DNA of 64,000 nt, from the IMG/VR virus record IMGVR_UViG_3300026484_000236, positions 1-64,000 of that record. One strand, written 5' to 3'. The translations under genes were made by a program, and so were the position numbers. The notes below the pieces were generated by a model. That model made no database searches. It was given only the letters and a program-made list of their open reading frames with translations, and had not been told where the DNA came from. Within the stretch, counting starts at the first letter, position 1, and every line of letters starts with the position of its first letter. The DNA is from a virus. Below are positions 48,364 through 57,237 of the stretch, in pieces.

Positions 48364-50115
48364 CTATTCTAAAATAGGAATAATTCTGGATACTTTTAAA
48401 ACGATTTTTGTATTTCCTCTAAATGTTTCTAATTCTGGTTTAAAATGAATATAAATATTATCACCTTTTTTAGGAGTATATTCATGGAAAAAATTAAGAG
48501 CTTTGAATGATAACATATTATTTTCATCTATAATAGTCATGCTTAAATGATTCTTTTGTTTACCAATTTCAGTACTTGTTTTAACAATTGCTTTAGTTAC
48601 AAAATTAGGTTTATAGAAATAATGTCCGAATGGTTCAAATTTATCTAGAGTATGTATTAAATCTTCATTGATATTTTTAAGATCAATATATCCAGTAGCT
48701 TTTTTATCACTCATGAATTGATGATCTGGAATCTTCTTAAATTCTTCCTGAATTGTTAAAAAGAACTCTTCTAAATCGTCCGCTTTTACTCCAAGACCAA
48801 GAGCTTGTTTATGACCACCAACATGTGTTAAGAATTTAAGAATATGTTCTTTACGGAATTGACCTAGTATATCTATAGTTCCAACACTTCTTCCACTTCC
48901 AGAATAACTAGTCTTTTCTTCGTTCAAATTAAGTACTATACATGGAACCTTATATTTATCGGATAATCTTCCAGCAACGATTCCTAAAAGACCTTTAGCT
49001 TCTTGATTAAATTGACCAGGAATCATAATTAACTTATAACCATTTTTTTTAGTAGGCATATAATCTTTAAATCTATATTCGACATAATCCAATAGTTTTT
49101 GTTGTTTTTCTTTACGAGAATCATTAATTTGGCTGATATAATCCCACCACTGTTTAGAAAATTCTTCGGTTTCCTGAACTAAAAAGTTACACGCGTCATT
49201 AGCAGAAGTTAATCTATTACAAGCATTTAATAATGGACTAAAACCAAAACCAATATCTTCAGCAACTCCTTTAACTATTTCCCCATCAATTTCTTTTTCT
49301 TTTAAAAAAGTTTTAAAGAACTGATCTTGAACATTTAAGTACTTACCATTATTAAAGAAGTCTTTTACTAAGTATCTACTAATACCTTGATTTAATTTCA
49401 TTACGTCTGAAATAGTAGTAATAGCTAAACCTGGTAAAAAATCCTCGTATAAATCTTTTCCAGCAATCGATAATTTATAAGTTTCTGCTAAAGCTTGGAA
49501 CATATAGTAAAGTACAACTGTTCCAGAAATATTCATATCCTTTTTACCAAACTCACAATCAGTTTGACAAGGATCTATAACAGCTACTCTAGATTCTTCT
49601 TCTGGTTTATTAGACTGCCAAAGTGGCCAAGCCTTATCATAATCTGGAGTATGGTGATCATTGATAATTACATTTGCACCAGCACGTAAAGCATATTCTG
49701 TAGCCTCTTTAGCAGTAATTCCATTATCGGTTGTTATAAATAAATCACCTTCTTGAACATCTCTTTCAGATACATGAACTGGTAAAAAACCATACCCATC
49801 AGCTCTTTTGGTTAATACTAATTCAATATTTTGATAATTGAAATGCTTTGAAAAAAATCTATACGTTAAATAATATGTAAACATTCCATCCGCATCACAA
49901 TCGTGGATAAAAAATATTTTTTTACCCTGTGACATAGTATTTACCATTAAATCAATACCCTTTTTCATATCTTTAAAATCCCAATGTGAAAAATTAAAGA
50001 ATTCTTCCTCTGAATTTATTTGAGGATAATTATCTAATTTAGATTGTAGAATTTTTTCTATTTCTTCAAAAGTTTCAAATTTTGGTAAATTATTTATTTT
50101 TTCTATCTCGTTCAT
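48364..50115 (-). CDS. recJ: RecJ-like single-strand-specific 5'-3' exonuclease
   Basis: 583 residues. Metal motifs of the DHH family are clear: FFIHDCDADGM (71-77), LFITTDNGI, IINDHHTPD (152-158) and VAVIDPCQ; the DHHA1 region holds SGSGRSV and LTHVGGHKQALG, and an OB-fold-like C-terminus follows. It would resect DNA for recombination or degrade ssDNA. It is flanked on both sides by homing-endonuclease-like genes, and its ATG overlaps the stop of the upstream one. Start follows AAGGAAGAAAT. Confidence 0.88.
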   Translation of the reverse strand: MNEIEKINNLPKFETFEEIEKILQSKLDNYPQINSEEEFFNFSHWDFKDMKKGIDLMVNTMSQGKKIFFIHDCDADGMFTYYLTYRFFSKHFNYQNIELVLTKRADGYGFLPVHVSERDVQEGDLFITTDNGITAKEATEYALRAGANVIINDHHTPDYDKAWPLWQSNKPEEESRVAVIDPCQTDCEFGKKDMNISGTVVLYYMFQALAETYKLSIAGKDLYEDFLPGLAITTISDVMKLNQGISRYLVKDFFNNGKYLNVQDQFFKTFLKEKEIDGEIVKGVAEDIGFGFSPLLNACNRLTSANDACNFLVQETEEFSKQWWDYISQINDSRKEKQQKLLDYVEYRFKDYMPTKKNGYKLIMIPGQFNQEAKGLLGIVAGRLSDKYKVPCIVLNLNEEKTSYSGSGRSVGTIDILGQFRKEHILKFLTHVGGHKQALGLGVKADDLEEFFLTIQEEFKKIPDHQFMSDKKATGYIDLKNINEDLIHTLDKFEPFGHYFYKPNFVTKAIVKTSTEIGKQKNHLSMTIIDENNMLSFKALNFFHEYTPKKGDNIYIHFKPELETFRGNTKIVLKVSRIIPILE

Positions 50116-50810
50116 ATTTCTTCCTTTAGTATTTTTTCTATATTATTAAATTCCGTGTATGGAATTCGTATAAGTTTAATATTATTTTTTTTACAATATT
50201 CTGTTTTAATTTTATCACGTTCTTGTAATTTTTTAAATTCTTTTTCTCCACCAAAAAATTTTATAGGTTTATAATGTTGTTCTCCATCAAATTCTATTAA
50301 TATATTATGATCCGGTAAATAAAAATCAAATCTTAAAATTCCGTTTTTTTTACAATTTTTAAAAGTATATTCTGATAAAAAATTAAGAGTGTTATTTTTT
50401 AAAAATTTAGCTATTTTTATTTCCCCTTTTGAAGTATTACATATTGGGCAACCATAACCAAGACGAAAATAGTCAAAGGTTGTTCTAAAATCATCATGTA
50501 TTGGACATCCAATAATAATGGATGATCTAGAATTTTTATAATTTATTTTTGAATAATTATATTTATCTCCATATATTAATTCTAATTCTTTTATTATCTT
50601 TTCTAAAGGATTTCTTAATTTTTTATATTGGTATTTTTTACATCCATGTCCTTGTTTATGAGTATTTGGTTTCTGGAAAAAACTTCCATGTTCTGGACAA
50701 ATAATTTCTATCTTAGTCATAGTATTTTTATATTGAACTTTACTATAGTCGTATTTATCACCATGAACATTTTTAAAATCTTTTATATGTTCTGATACTG
50801 ACTTCTTCAT
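50112..50810 (-). CDS. homing-endonuclease-like protein: two zinc-ribbon modules plus Vsr/EDxHD-like nuclease domain
   Basis: 232 residues. The first module ends GHGCKKYQYK, so one of its two cysteine pairs is lost; the second ends GCPICNTSKGE. The nuclease core is FDFYLPDHNILIEFDGEQHYKP. Its end carries the ribosome binding site for recJ. Start at 50810 follows AGGAAAAAAAT. Confidence 0.75.
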   Translation of the reverse strand: MKKSVSEHIKDFKNVHGDKYDYSKVQYKNTMTKIEIICPEHGSFFQKPNTHKQGHGCKKYQYKKLRNPLEKIIKELELIYGDKYNYSKINYKNSRSSIIIGCPIHDDFRTTFDYFRLGYGCPICNTSKGEIKIAKFLKNNTLNFLSEYTFKNCKKNGILRFDFYLPDHNILIEFDGEQHYKPIKFFGGEKEFKKLQERDKIKTEYCKKNNIKLIRIPYTEFNNIEKILKEEI

Positions 50811-50833
50811 ATTTTTTTCCTAATTTATTTTAA

Positions 50834-50851
50834 TAGTAATAATATCTATGG
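50834..50851 (-). promoter_or_regulatory. promoter-like ATAGATAT motif upstream of 50112-50810
   Basis: Minus-strand CCATAGATATTATTACTA lies 24 bases before the nuclease ATG at the head of the minus-strand run. It keeps the ATAGATAT core. Confidence 0.4.
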
Positions 50852-50864
50852 AACTATAACTATG

Positions 50865-51072
50865 AAATAACTAGTCATAGTGTCAACTAACCTACTATAG
50901 CCAGTTATTTCAAAAAGACAAAAAATTTTAAAACCTAAAATTTAAGAAATAGTTAAATTTTCAATCCTTTATAACACCGGAAAATAGGGGACTTGGTTTT
51001 TGATTTTAAGTTTATTTTAAAATCTGTTAGCTAGAGATTTTAAAAACAAACAACTATTAATAGTTAACTATT
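50865..51072 (+). repeat. right copy of 208-bp inverted repeat; structured leader of virion polymerase gene
   Basis: Reverse complement of 38865-39072 with one mismatch. It fills the divergent gap between the minus-strand run and the plus-strand polymerase gene, ending 100 bases before its start. In the plus direction it can form AAATAACT/AGTTATTT, AAATTTTA/TAAAATTT or the competing AAAATTTAA/TTAAATTTT, AAAATCT/AGATTTT and an AACTATTAATAGTT hairpin. The remaining 51073-51172 is AT-rich with only the ribosome binding site AAAGGAAATAT. Confidence 0.92.
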
Positions 51073-51172
51073 AATACCACGCACTATGAATAGTTATTAA
51101 TTCATCTCCAAAAATAAAATCTAAATTATTAAAAATTAACTAAATAATATTAAAAATATAAAGGAAATATCT

Positions 51173-54100
51173 ATGCCAAAATCAAAAATTAAAATAAATT
51201 TTGAGAATGAAAAAGATGGTAAATTAAGATTTTACGAAAAGTTTAGTGAAAGTGGGGAATTATTAGAATATGCTTTTATTACCCCAGGTAATGATGATAT
51301 TCAATATTATACCCAAGATCAGGATATAAAAACTTTTCCAAAATCTCAATTAAATAGTTTTATTATTGGATTATATAATAACATTTCAGACGAAAAAACG
51401 AAACATAATCGAGTGGATAAAAAAAATAAAACAAGTGTTGTTTATTTTAGTCTTCGTATGTTTGCTAGTAATTTTCCTTTAGTTCTTTTATTATTTATTC
51501 ATAAAGGTATTCTTGGAACATTAAGATATTATGGATTAAAATATTCTAAAAGTAAAACCAAAGATAGAACGGCTTTTTTAAGCGTTCGTATAAAACAAGG
51601 GAATGAACCAGGATTTTTAAATATATTTACTAATTCTTTATTTGATGAATACTTAGTAAACGGTATTCGTAAAGAAGCTACAAGATTATTTCCATCCGGA
51701 GAACATATGATTTCGGATAAAGATTTAGATAATCCTAAAACTATGGAAAAATATTTTAGTAAATATTATTCTTTAAATAAGTACCTAAATCTTAAAAATT
51801 CGAAAACAAATTTTATAGATATTACTACTAAAAAGGTTCTTGCTTCTAAAGGAGATCCAAGTGATTTTATGGAAGTATTTGGTAAGTTTATGCCGGATAA
51901 ACTTATTAATGGTAAAATAGAAGATATTTCTGATTTAAGTAATTTAAGAATTCGTATGTCTGAAAGTATTACCCATCTTGCTTATAAAGTACTTCAACAA
52001 GGTATTGGATACATGAAAAATAATAAAGGACAATATAATATTAAATTAGATATTGATCCAAATTTTATTTCAAAAGAATTACAAGCTAGTGGTATGTTAC
52101 AGTACTCTCAAAATATTAATCCATTAGCAGAACTTACTCTTAGTAATAAAATTACTAAAACAGGTGTTGGAAATCCTAAACAAGAACAGATTAATATGCA
52201 GCGTCGCGATTTAAATAAATCTTATTTTGGAACTATTTCTCCAAGTACTACTAATGAGTACAGTGGAATTGGACTTAATCAAACTCTTAGTAATAAAGCT
52301 ATTATTAAAGATAGATTTGGAAATATTTTAGTTCGTCCATTTGATAATGATATTAATGGTTTAGATTTACTTAGTGCTACTGATAGTCTTAGTCCATTTT
52401 TTGAGTACGATGATACAACTAGACGTATTATGGGTAATCAACAAGTTTCCCAATTTACTCAAATAGAATCCCCAGACGAACCTTTAGTACAAACTGGAAT
52501 GGAAGCTATTGTACCACATCTGGTTTCAGATAGATTTGCTATTAAAGCTAAGGAAGATGGTAAAGTAATCCGTTTAGATCATGAAATGGAATTAAAATAT
52601 AAATCTGGTTCAAAAGATTATTTTAATTTAGATGATGTAATGTCTAGAACTTCACGTGGTGTTTACTTACCACTTAAATTAACCCCTTTAGTAAAGAATG
52701 GTGAAAAAGTTAGAAAAGGTCAGGTACTTGCTACAACTTCTTCTTTAAAAACTGGTAAGTTAGCGGTTGGTAAAAATCTAGTAATTGCTTTAATGTCCTA
52801 TCGTGGTATGAACTATGAAGATGGTTGGGCTGTTTCAGAAAGCATAGGTAAAAAATTTAAAAATACTTTATTAAAACGTATTTTAATTCCTATTGATAGA
52901 GAATCAAATATTTTAGAATATAAAATAAAAGTCGGTCAAGAAACTAAACCAGGTGATGTATTAATAGAATATTCTAGTACTAAAGGTAATGAATCAGTTG
53001 AAGCATTAGTTCAATCGGCTACCGAAAGTATGGATGGGGAAGCTACAGATGGTTTTGATGTAAGTATTGGACGTAACTTTCATCAAGGAAATATTAGATA
53101 TAATTCACCAGGTGGAAAAATTAAAACGGTTAATATTTTAATTAATTCTCAAAGTATTGATTCAAAATTACTTAGTGAATGGAAATTACTTAATAAAGAA
53201 TTACAGAAAAAAATTAAAAATTGTAAAGAATTATTAGATCCAGTAAAACAAATGAATTGTCAAGATCAGATAAATAATCTTAAATCGACCGTTGTTGGTG
53301 GACATAAATTAAATAACGACGTATTCGATGGAACAATTATAGAAATGTATATCGAGTATCCAAATCCTATTCAAAATGGTTCTAAGTTTACATTACTTGG
53401 AAGTTCTGGTGGTAAAGGGACCGTTCAATATATGATCCCAGAAGGAAAAGAACCGATTGCAGAAAAAACCGGTTTAAAAATAGAATTTTTACCAACTCCT
53501 ATTTCAAATATATCTCGTAAAAATATTTCAGTAGTTCTTAGTATGTACACTGGAAAAATATCTTATTTTTTAAATAAAAAATTAAAAGAACTTATAGAAA
53601 GTTCTAGATTGAAAGAGGCTGAAAAATTATTATTAGAAACATTGTATTTCCTTGATAAAACTAAAGATAAAGAATTAATTGGATATGTAAAAGATTATTT
53701 TCAAAATTCGCCAAAAGAAATTATTACTATGGTAAAACAATCCGATCCTTTACAAAAACCGGCTTTTCCAATACTAGTAACTCCATTTAAAAATAAATTA
53801 CTTATGGAAGATATTAAAAAAGCAGCTGCCTTTTTAAAAATACCTTTAAATGAAAAAGTAATTATTCGAGAAGAAGATGGAACAGTTTCCGAAAGAGAAG
53901 TACCAGTTGGTATTGCCCCAATTGCGTTATTAGAACATATTCCACAATTTATGGCAAACGTTCGTGGTTCCGTAAATATTAAAAAATCTGCTGTAACTGG
54001 ACAGGGACGTTCTGGTACTAAAGAAGGTAATGGGGCAGTTCGTATTGGATTATACGATATGTTTGGTTTAAGTTATAGAAAAAGTACAGCTCTTTTAAAA

Positions 54101-54286
54101 GAAATGCATTTTATGAAATCAGATAATGCCGTGGCTACTAATAAATTAAATAATAGTATTCTAAAAACTGGTAAAGTTCCTAGTCAAGATGATTTAGAAT
54201 TAGATGAGGAAACAGAAAAATTATCTAAAACTAAAAAACTTATAGAAACGTATTTTTACGGCGCTATGTTAAAACCAAACTTATAA
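51173..54286 (+). CDS. virion RNA polymerase beta subunit, unsplit
   Basis: 1037 residues covering both halves of beta. NPLAELTLSNKITKTGVGN and YFGTISPSTTNEYSGIGLNQTL match the end of the N-terminal half (N-P-L-S-E-L-T and Y-G-R-I-C-P-I-E-T). VGKNLVIALMSYRGMNYEDGWAVSE matches the catalytic-half entry. GSKFTLLGSSGGKGTVQ holds the two active-centre lysines. The C-terminus GAVRIGLYDMFGLSYRKST matches the clamp end. It begins MPKSKIKINFENE, close to the C-terminal tails of small minus-strand proteins. The minus-strand set already supplies a beta, so this is the second enzyme; virion packaging is inferred from phiKZ-like phages and from the late-type neighbours. Confidence 0.85.
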   Translation: MPKSKIKINFENEKDGKLRFYEKFSESGELLEYAFITPGNDDIQYYTQDQDIKTFPKSQLNSFIIGLYNNISDEKTKHNRVDKKNKTSVVYFSLRMFASNFPLVLLLFIHKGILGTLRYYGLKYSKSKTKDRTAFLSVRIKQGNEPGFLNIFTNSLFDEYLVNGIRKEATRLFPSGEHMISDKDLDNPKTMEKYFSKYYSLNKYLNLKNSKTNFIDITTKKVLASKGDPSDFMEVFGKFMPDKLINGKIEDISDLSNLRIRMSESITHLAYKVLQQGIGYMKNNKGQYNIKLDIDPNFISKELQASGMLQYSQNINPLAELTLSNKITKTGVGNPKQEQINMQRRDLNKSYFGTISPSTTNEYSGIGLNQTLSNKAIIKDRFGNILVRPFDNDINGLDLLSATDSLSPFFEYDDTTRRIMGNQQVSQFTQIESPDEPLVQTGMEAIVPHLVSDRFAIKAKEDGKVIRLDHEMELKYKSGSKDYFNLDDVMSRTSRGVYLPLKLTPLVKNGEKVRKGQVLATTSSLKTGKLAVGKNLVIALMSYRGMNYEDGWAVSESIGKKFKNTLLKRILIPIDRESNILEYKIKVGQETKPGDVLIEYSSTKGNESVEALVQSATESMDGEATDGFDVSIGRNFHQGNIRYNSPGGKIKTVNILINSQSIDSKLLSEWKLLNKELQKKIKNCKELLDPVKQMNCQDQINNLKSTVVGGHKLNNDVFDGTIIEMYIEYPNPIQNGSKFTLLGSSGGKGTVQYMIPEGKEPIAEKTGLKIEFLPTPISNISRKNISVVLSMYTGKISYFLNKKLKELIESSRLKEAEKLLLETLYFLDKTKDKELIGYVKDYFQNSPKEIITMVKQSDPLQKPAFPILVTPFKNKLLMEDIKKAAAFLKIPLNEKVIIREEDGTVSEREVPVGIAPIALLEHIPQFMANVRGSVNIKKSAVTGQGRSGTKEGNGAVRIGLYDMFGLSYRKSTALLKEMHFMKSDNAVATNKLNNSILKTGKVPSQDDLELDEETEKLSKTKKLIETYFYGAMLKPNL

Positions 54287-54302
54287 AAATTAAAGGAAAA
54301 TA

Positions 54303-54650
54303 ATGAAAAAAATTGAAGATAGTTTAACATTTATGTTAAAAATGGCTAAAAAGGAAGATATTTTAGATTTAGATAAATATAATAATAAAAGTTTAGAAGA
54401 AGAATTAGAAATGGTTTTTGAATTAAATTATGGTATTGATTATATAGATAATAAAATTAATTCTAAAAAAGAAAAATATAAAGCTAAAAGAATATCATTT
54501 TCTAAATTACAAAAATATTCTCTAGAAAAGCCAAATTTAGTAAGTATTTCTTCACCTGATAGAAAGAGTTTAGAAACTCTTTCTAGAGAAAACATGTTAA
54601 TTGAATCAAGAAAACGTACAAAGGTTTTCCATGAAAATAAATATAAATAA
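54303..54650 (+). CDS. unknown basic protein, 115 aa
   Basis: Start follows AAAGGAAAATA. Helical and acidic in the first half, Lys/Arg-rich in the second (KKEKYKAKRISFSKLQKYSLEK). It overlaps the start of the next gene. Function unknown; likely part of the virion or polymerase operon. Confidence 0.55.
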   Translation: MKKIEDSLTFMLKMAKKEDILDLDKYNNKSLEEELEMVFELNYGIDYIDNKINSKKEKYKAKRISFSKLQKYSLEKPNLVSISSPDRKSLETLSRENMLIESRKRTKVFHENKYK

Positions 54651-55053
54651 AAAAGAACTTCTTGAAAGTTCTGGTTTTATGATAGGAGTCAATAAAGGAT
54701 TTCACGAAAGTCCTTTACCAACATTTGCCGTAAAAAGTTACAGCGATTTAGGAACTTTAAAGCCAAAATATAGTAAAGATGATATAGCAATTGCCCAAGA
54801 TCTTGGATTACGTATGGGAACTCAAGCCTTGACTAAATTAACTTTAGGTGGTTTAGCATACGGAGTAGCCAGAGGAGCTCAGGATATAGCAGTTGATAAT
54901 GGTATGGATATGGATATAGATAGTGATAGTTCTAAGTTAGCGGCATCTATTCCAGCAATTGCTACTGCTTGGTATACGTCGGATAAGGCTAATAAACATT
55001 TACCAAATCTTCATAAAAAAGTAATTGGTGAAAAAAACAGTATATATAAATAA
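54631..55053 (+). CDS. small protein with N-terminal ININKK tag and hydrophobic Gly-rich segments
   Basis: The ATG at 54631 (MKININKKELLESSG) behind AAAGGTTTTCC is preferred over one at 54601. Residues 65-80 (LTLGGLAYGVARGAQ) and 105-118 (LAASIPAIATAWY) are Gly/Ala-rich and could cross or perturb a membrane. The N-terminus is shared with genes at 55063, 56293, 57227 and 60979, and may be a capsid-targeting or processing signal. Confidence 0.6.
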   Translation: MKININKKELLESSGFMIGVNKGFHESPLPTFAVKSYSDLGTLKPKYSKDDIAIAQDLGLRMGTQALTKLTLGGLAYGVARGAQDIAVDNGMDMDIDSDSSKLAASIPAIATAWYTSDKANKHLPNLHKKVIGEKNSIYK

Positions 55054-55062
55054 GGTAAAATT

Positions 55063-55659
55063 ATGGCAAAAATATTATTAAATAAAAAAAATTTTTTAGA
55101 GTATGTTAATAATCTAAAAAATCCAAATGCTCAAGGAAAAGCTCTTGGACTAACACTTGGTACAACTATAGCTGGTGGTACTATTGGTGCATTAACTGGT
55201 GAAGTTCTAGGTAATCCTTTTGGTGGTGCTGGTGTTGGAGCAGCCCTTGGTGGAGCTGCAGGAGTATATAAATCTAAAAAATATTTTACAGAAGCTTCTA
55301 AAGTTTTTAAAATTTCTAGAAAACTTATTAAAGCAGTGGATAATCAAAATAAAAGATTAGGTGATAATCATCCAACAACCATTAAAAATAAAGAAAAATT
55401 TAAAGAAGTATTTTCTAAAAAACCAAACGAAAATAAAACAGTTTTAACAGAAGCTTCTGAAAGTAAACCAGAAAAGTCTCAAATTGTACGATGTACAGGT
55501 ATTAAAGAAAAGAAAGGGTTTAGTTGTAAAGAAGAACTTAAGCGAGGTAAACCAACAGGAAAGTTCTTTATAACAACACATAGAGCCCGCTCTAAAAGTT
55601 ATGATAGCTTTGATAAAATACCTCAATCGATAATTAATTTTATAGATAGTACAGGATAA
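55063..55659 (+). CDS. glycine-zipper protein with N-terminal LLNKKNFLE tag
   Basis: 198 residues. MAKILLNKKNFLEYV opens it. Residues 27-70 form a glycine zipper (LGLTLGTTIAGGTIGALTGEVLG ... GVGAALGGAAGVY), a pattern of membrane-inserting proteins. The rest is basic and ends with a small strand-rich domain. Start follows AAGGTAAAATT. An ejected or internal virion protein is plausible. Confidence 0.6.
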   Translation: MAKILLNKKNFLEYVNNLKNPNAQGKALGLTLGTTIAGGTIGALTGEVLGNPFGGAGVGAALGGAAGVYKSKKYFTEASKVFKISRKLIKAVDNQNKRLGDNHPTTIKNKEKFKEVFSKKPNENKTVLTEASESKPEKSQIVRCTGIKEKKGFSCKEELKRGKPTGKFFITTHRARSKSYDSFDKIPQSIINFIDSTG

Positions 55660-55663
55660 TTAA

Positions 55664-56077
55664 ATGAATAAAGATTTAAAAATTTTAGTAGTTGATGATT
55701 CTAAAACGATGCTTAGAATTATTACAAATTCTTTAATAAGAGTTGGTATACCAAAAGAAAATATTGATACAGCTTTAGATGGTATAGAAGCATGGGATTT
55801 ATTACAAAACCCTCATTTAGATTTAACATCTGGAGAAGAAGTACCTTATGATATTATAATGACAGATTGGAATATGCCAAATAGAAATGGTTTAGAATTA
55901 GTAAAGTTAATTCGTAAAGCAGATCAGTACAGCAATATCCCAATTATAATGATTACTACGGAAGGTGGTAAATCTTCAGTTATTCAAGCTCTTAAAGCCG
56001 GAGTTAATAATTATATAGTTAAACCCTTTACTCCACAAGTACTTCAGGAAAAACTTAGTACAATTCTAGGAAATTAA
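55664..56077 (+). CDS. cheY: CheY-like chemotaxis response regulator
   Basis: 137 residues, a single receiver domain. Acidic pair Asp11-Asp12, phosphoacceptor Asp68 in MTDWNMP, switch Thr98 and Lys120 in VKPF are all present, so it should accept phosphate and bind the flagellar switch. The segment IPIIMITTEGGK, ALKAGVNNYIVKPFTPQVL is almost what I recall of CheY in Helicobacter and relatives, pointing to gene capture from a Campylobacterota host. A short insertion (about HLDLTSGEEV) precedes the phosphoacceptor strand. It lies among late-type genes, four bases after the glycine-zipper gene. It could alter host swimming during infection. Confidence 0.92.
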   Translation: MNKDLKILVVDDSKTMLRIITNSLIRVGIPKENIDTALDGIEAWDLLQNPHLDLTSGEEVPYDIIMTDWNMPNRNGLELVKLIRKADQYSNIPIIMITTEGGKSSVIQALKAGVNNYIVKPFTPQVLQEKLSTILGN

Positions 56078-56078
56078 A

Positions 56079-56282
56079 ATGAATTTTTTAAATAAGATTT
56101 ACGGTATTTTTATAAAAATACCAAGAACTTATTATGGTTTAGAAAAAGAATTAGATAAATATGAAAAAATAAACAATAGAAATAATTTTCATGAATATAA
56201 ATATACTCGTTTACGTCAAAGATACGTAAGTATTTACTGGAATAATGTATTTAATAATAAGTGTGATTGTAATTGGAAATAA
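56079..56282 (+). CDS. unknown small basic protein, 67 aa
   Basis: Start follows AGGAAATTAAA, one base after the CheY stop. Aromatic and basic (YKYTRLRQRYVSIYWNNVF) with CDC near the end. No family is recognised. Confidence 0.5.
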   Translation: MNFLNKIYGIFIKIPRTYYGLEKELDKYEKINNRNNFHEYKYTRLRQRYVSIYWNNVFNNKCDCNWK

Positions 56283-56292
56283 GGAAAATAAT

Positions 56293-56532
56293 ATGAAAAT
56301 AGATATAAATAAACAAGTCGTTTTAGAAGAACTTGGTAATAAAGAAGGTTTAATGGCCTCCAATATGGGTGGAGCATTACTTGGTGGAGCTGCTACTGTT
56401 GGTACAGCGATGGCATTAAATGATGGTAATTATATGCCATTTACAGCAGTTCCTGGTATTATAACTGGTTCTTTTTTAGGTGGTTCGATATATAAAACAT
56501 TAAACGATCCAAGACTAAAACAGGCCCAATAA
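56293..56532 (+). CDS. glycine-zipper protein with N-terminal MKIDINKQVVLEE tag, 79 aa
   Basis: The ATG at 56293 follows AAGGAAAATAAT; an upstream Met at 56245 lies in the preceding gene. A Gly/Ala-rich hydrophobic span (MGGALLGGAATVGTAMAL ... PGIITGSFLGGSIY) forms most of the protein. Same N-terminal tag as the genes at 54631 and 57227. Confidence 0.6.
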   Translation: MKIDINKQVVLEELGNKEGLMASNMGGALLGGAATVGTAMALNDGNYMPFTAVPGIITGSFLGGSIYKTLNDPRLKQAQ

Positions 56533-56562
56533 AATAATAAAAATTAATTAAATGGAAATAAA

Positions 56563-57237
56563 ATGGCAAATCAAGAATTACAAAAACTAAATCCGGAATT
56601 TAAAGATAATGAAATTATAGATTATGATAATGATATTAAATTAATTTATATGAAATCGAAAGATATTAAAGTACTTAAAGAAAGAATTTGGAAACGACAA
56701 AATAAAATTTGTCCTATTCTTGGAATAGAAATTCCCTTAGATAAGGCAGTTTTAGACCATAAACATAAACTGAAATCAGATTTTCCTGGACCTAATAAAG
56801 GTACTATCAGAACCTTTTTAGATTTTAGAGCAAATGCTTTGGCTGGTAAAATGGAAAATGCTTTTAAAAGATACTTTGGTTCGGATGAATCAAAACATCC
56901 AATATCTTTACCAGAATTTTTAAGAAATACTGCTGATTATTTAGAAAATGGTGATTATGTGGAAACGTATGATAATACAGATATTTATTATATTCATCCT
57001 AATGAAGTACCTAAACGTATTAAAATTAAAAAATCAGAGCAGAATAAAATAAATAAATATTATTTAGAATTATACCCAAGACGAAAAAAGATACCTAAAT
57101 TTACTTATATGAATGATGAAGTTCAACGAATCATGGGTGATATTAAAGATCTTGAAACTGATAAAGCCTTAGCAAAAGCTGAAAAACAACAACAAAAAAA
57201 GGCAAAAAAGGAAAAGGAAATTTTAAATGATTTATAA
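56563..57237 (+). CDS. T4 endonuclease VII-like Holliday junction resolvase, zinc cysteines lost
   Basis: 224 residues. KICPILGIEIPLDKAVLDHKHKL (Asp65-His66) and NKGTIRTFLDFRANALAGKMENAFKR (Asn91 region) match the His-Me core of T4 endonuclease VII, V-L-D-H-D-H ... R-G-L-L-C-x-x-C-N; DYLENGDYVETYDNTDIYYIHPN matches the following region with Y-I-H-P-N. Three of the four zinc-binding cysteines are replaced, so the fold must be held differently. It would resolve branched DNA before packaging. The start follows an AATGGAAATAAA context. Confidence 0.75.
   Translation: MANQELQKLNPEFKDNEIIDYDNDIKLIYMKSKDIKVLKERIWKRQNKICPILGIEIPLDKAVLDHKHKLKSDFPGPNKGTIRTFLDFRANALAGKMENAFKRYFGSDESKHPISLPEFLRNTADYLENGDYVETYDNTDIYYIHPNEVPKRIKIKKSEQNKINKYYLELYPRRKKIPKFTYMNDEVQRIMGDIKDLETDKALAKAEKQQQKKAKKEKEILNDL

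Noticed and set aside
38865-51072. Inverted repeat as ends of a transposon
   Set aside because: No transposase-like gene lies between, no target-site duplication is seen, and the copies act as upstream regions of divergent genes; an invertible segment or duplicated leader fits better.
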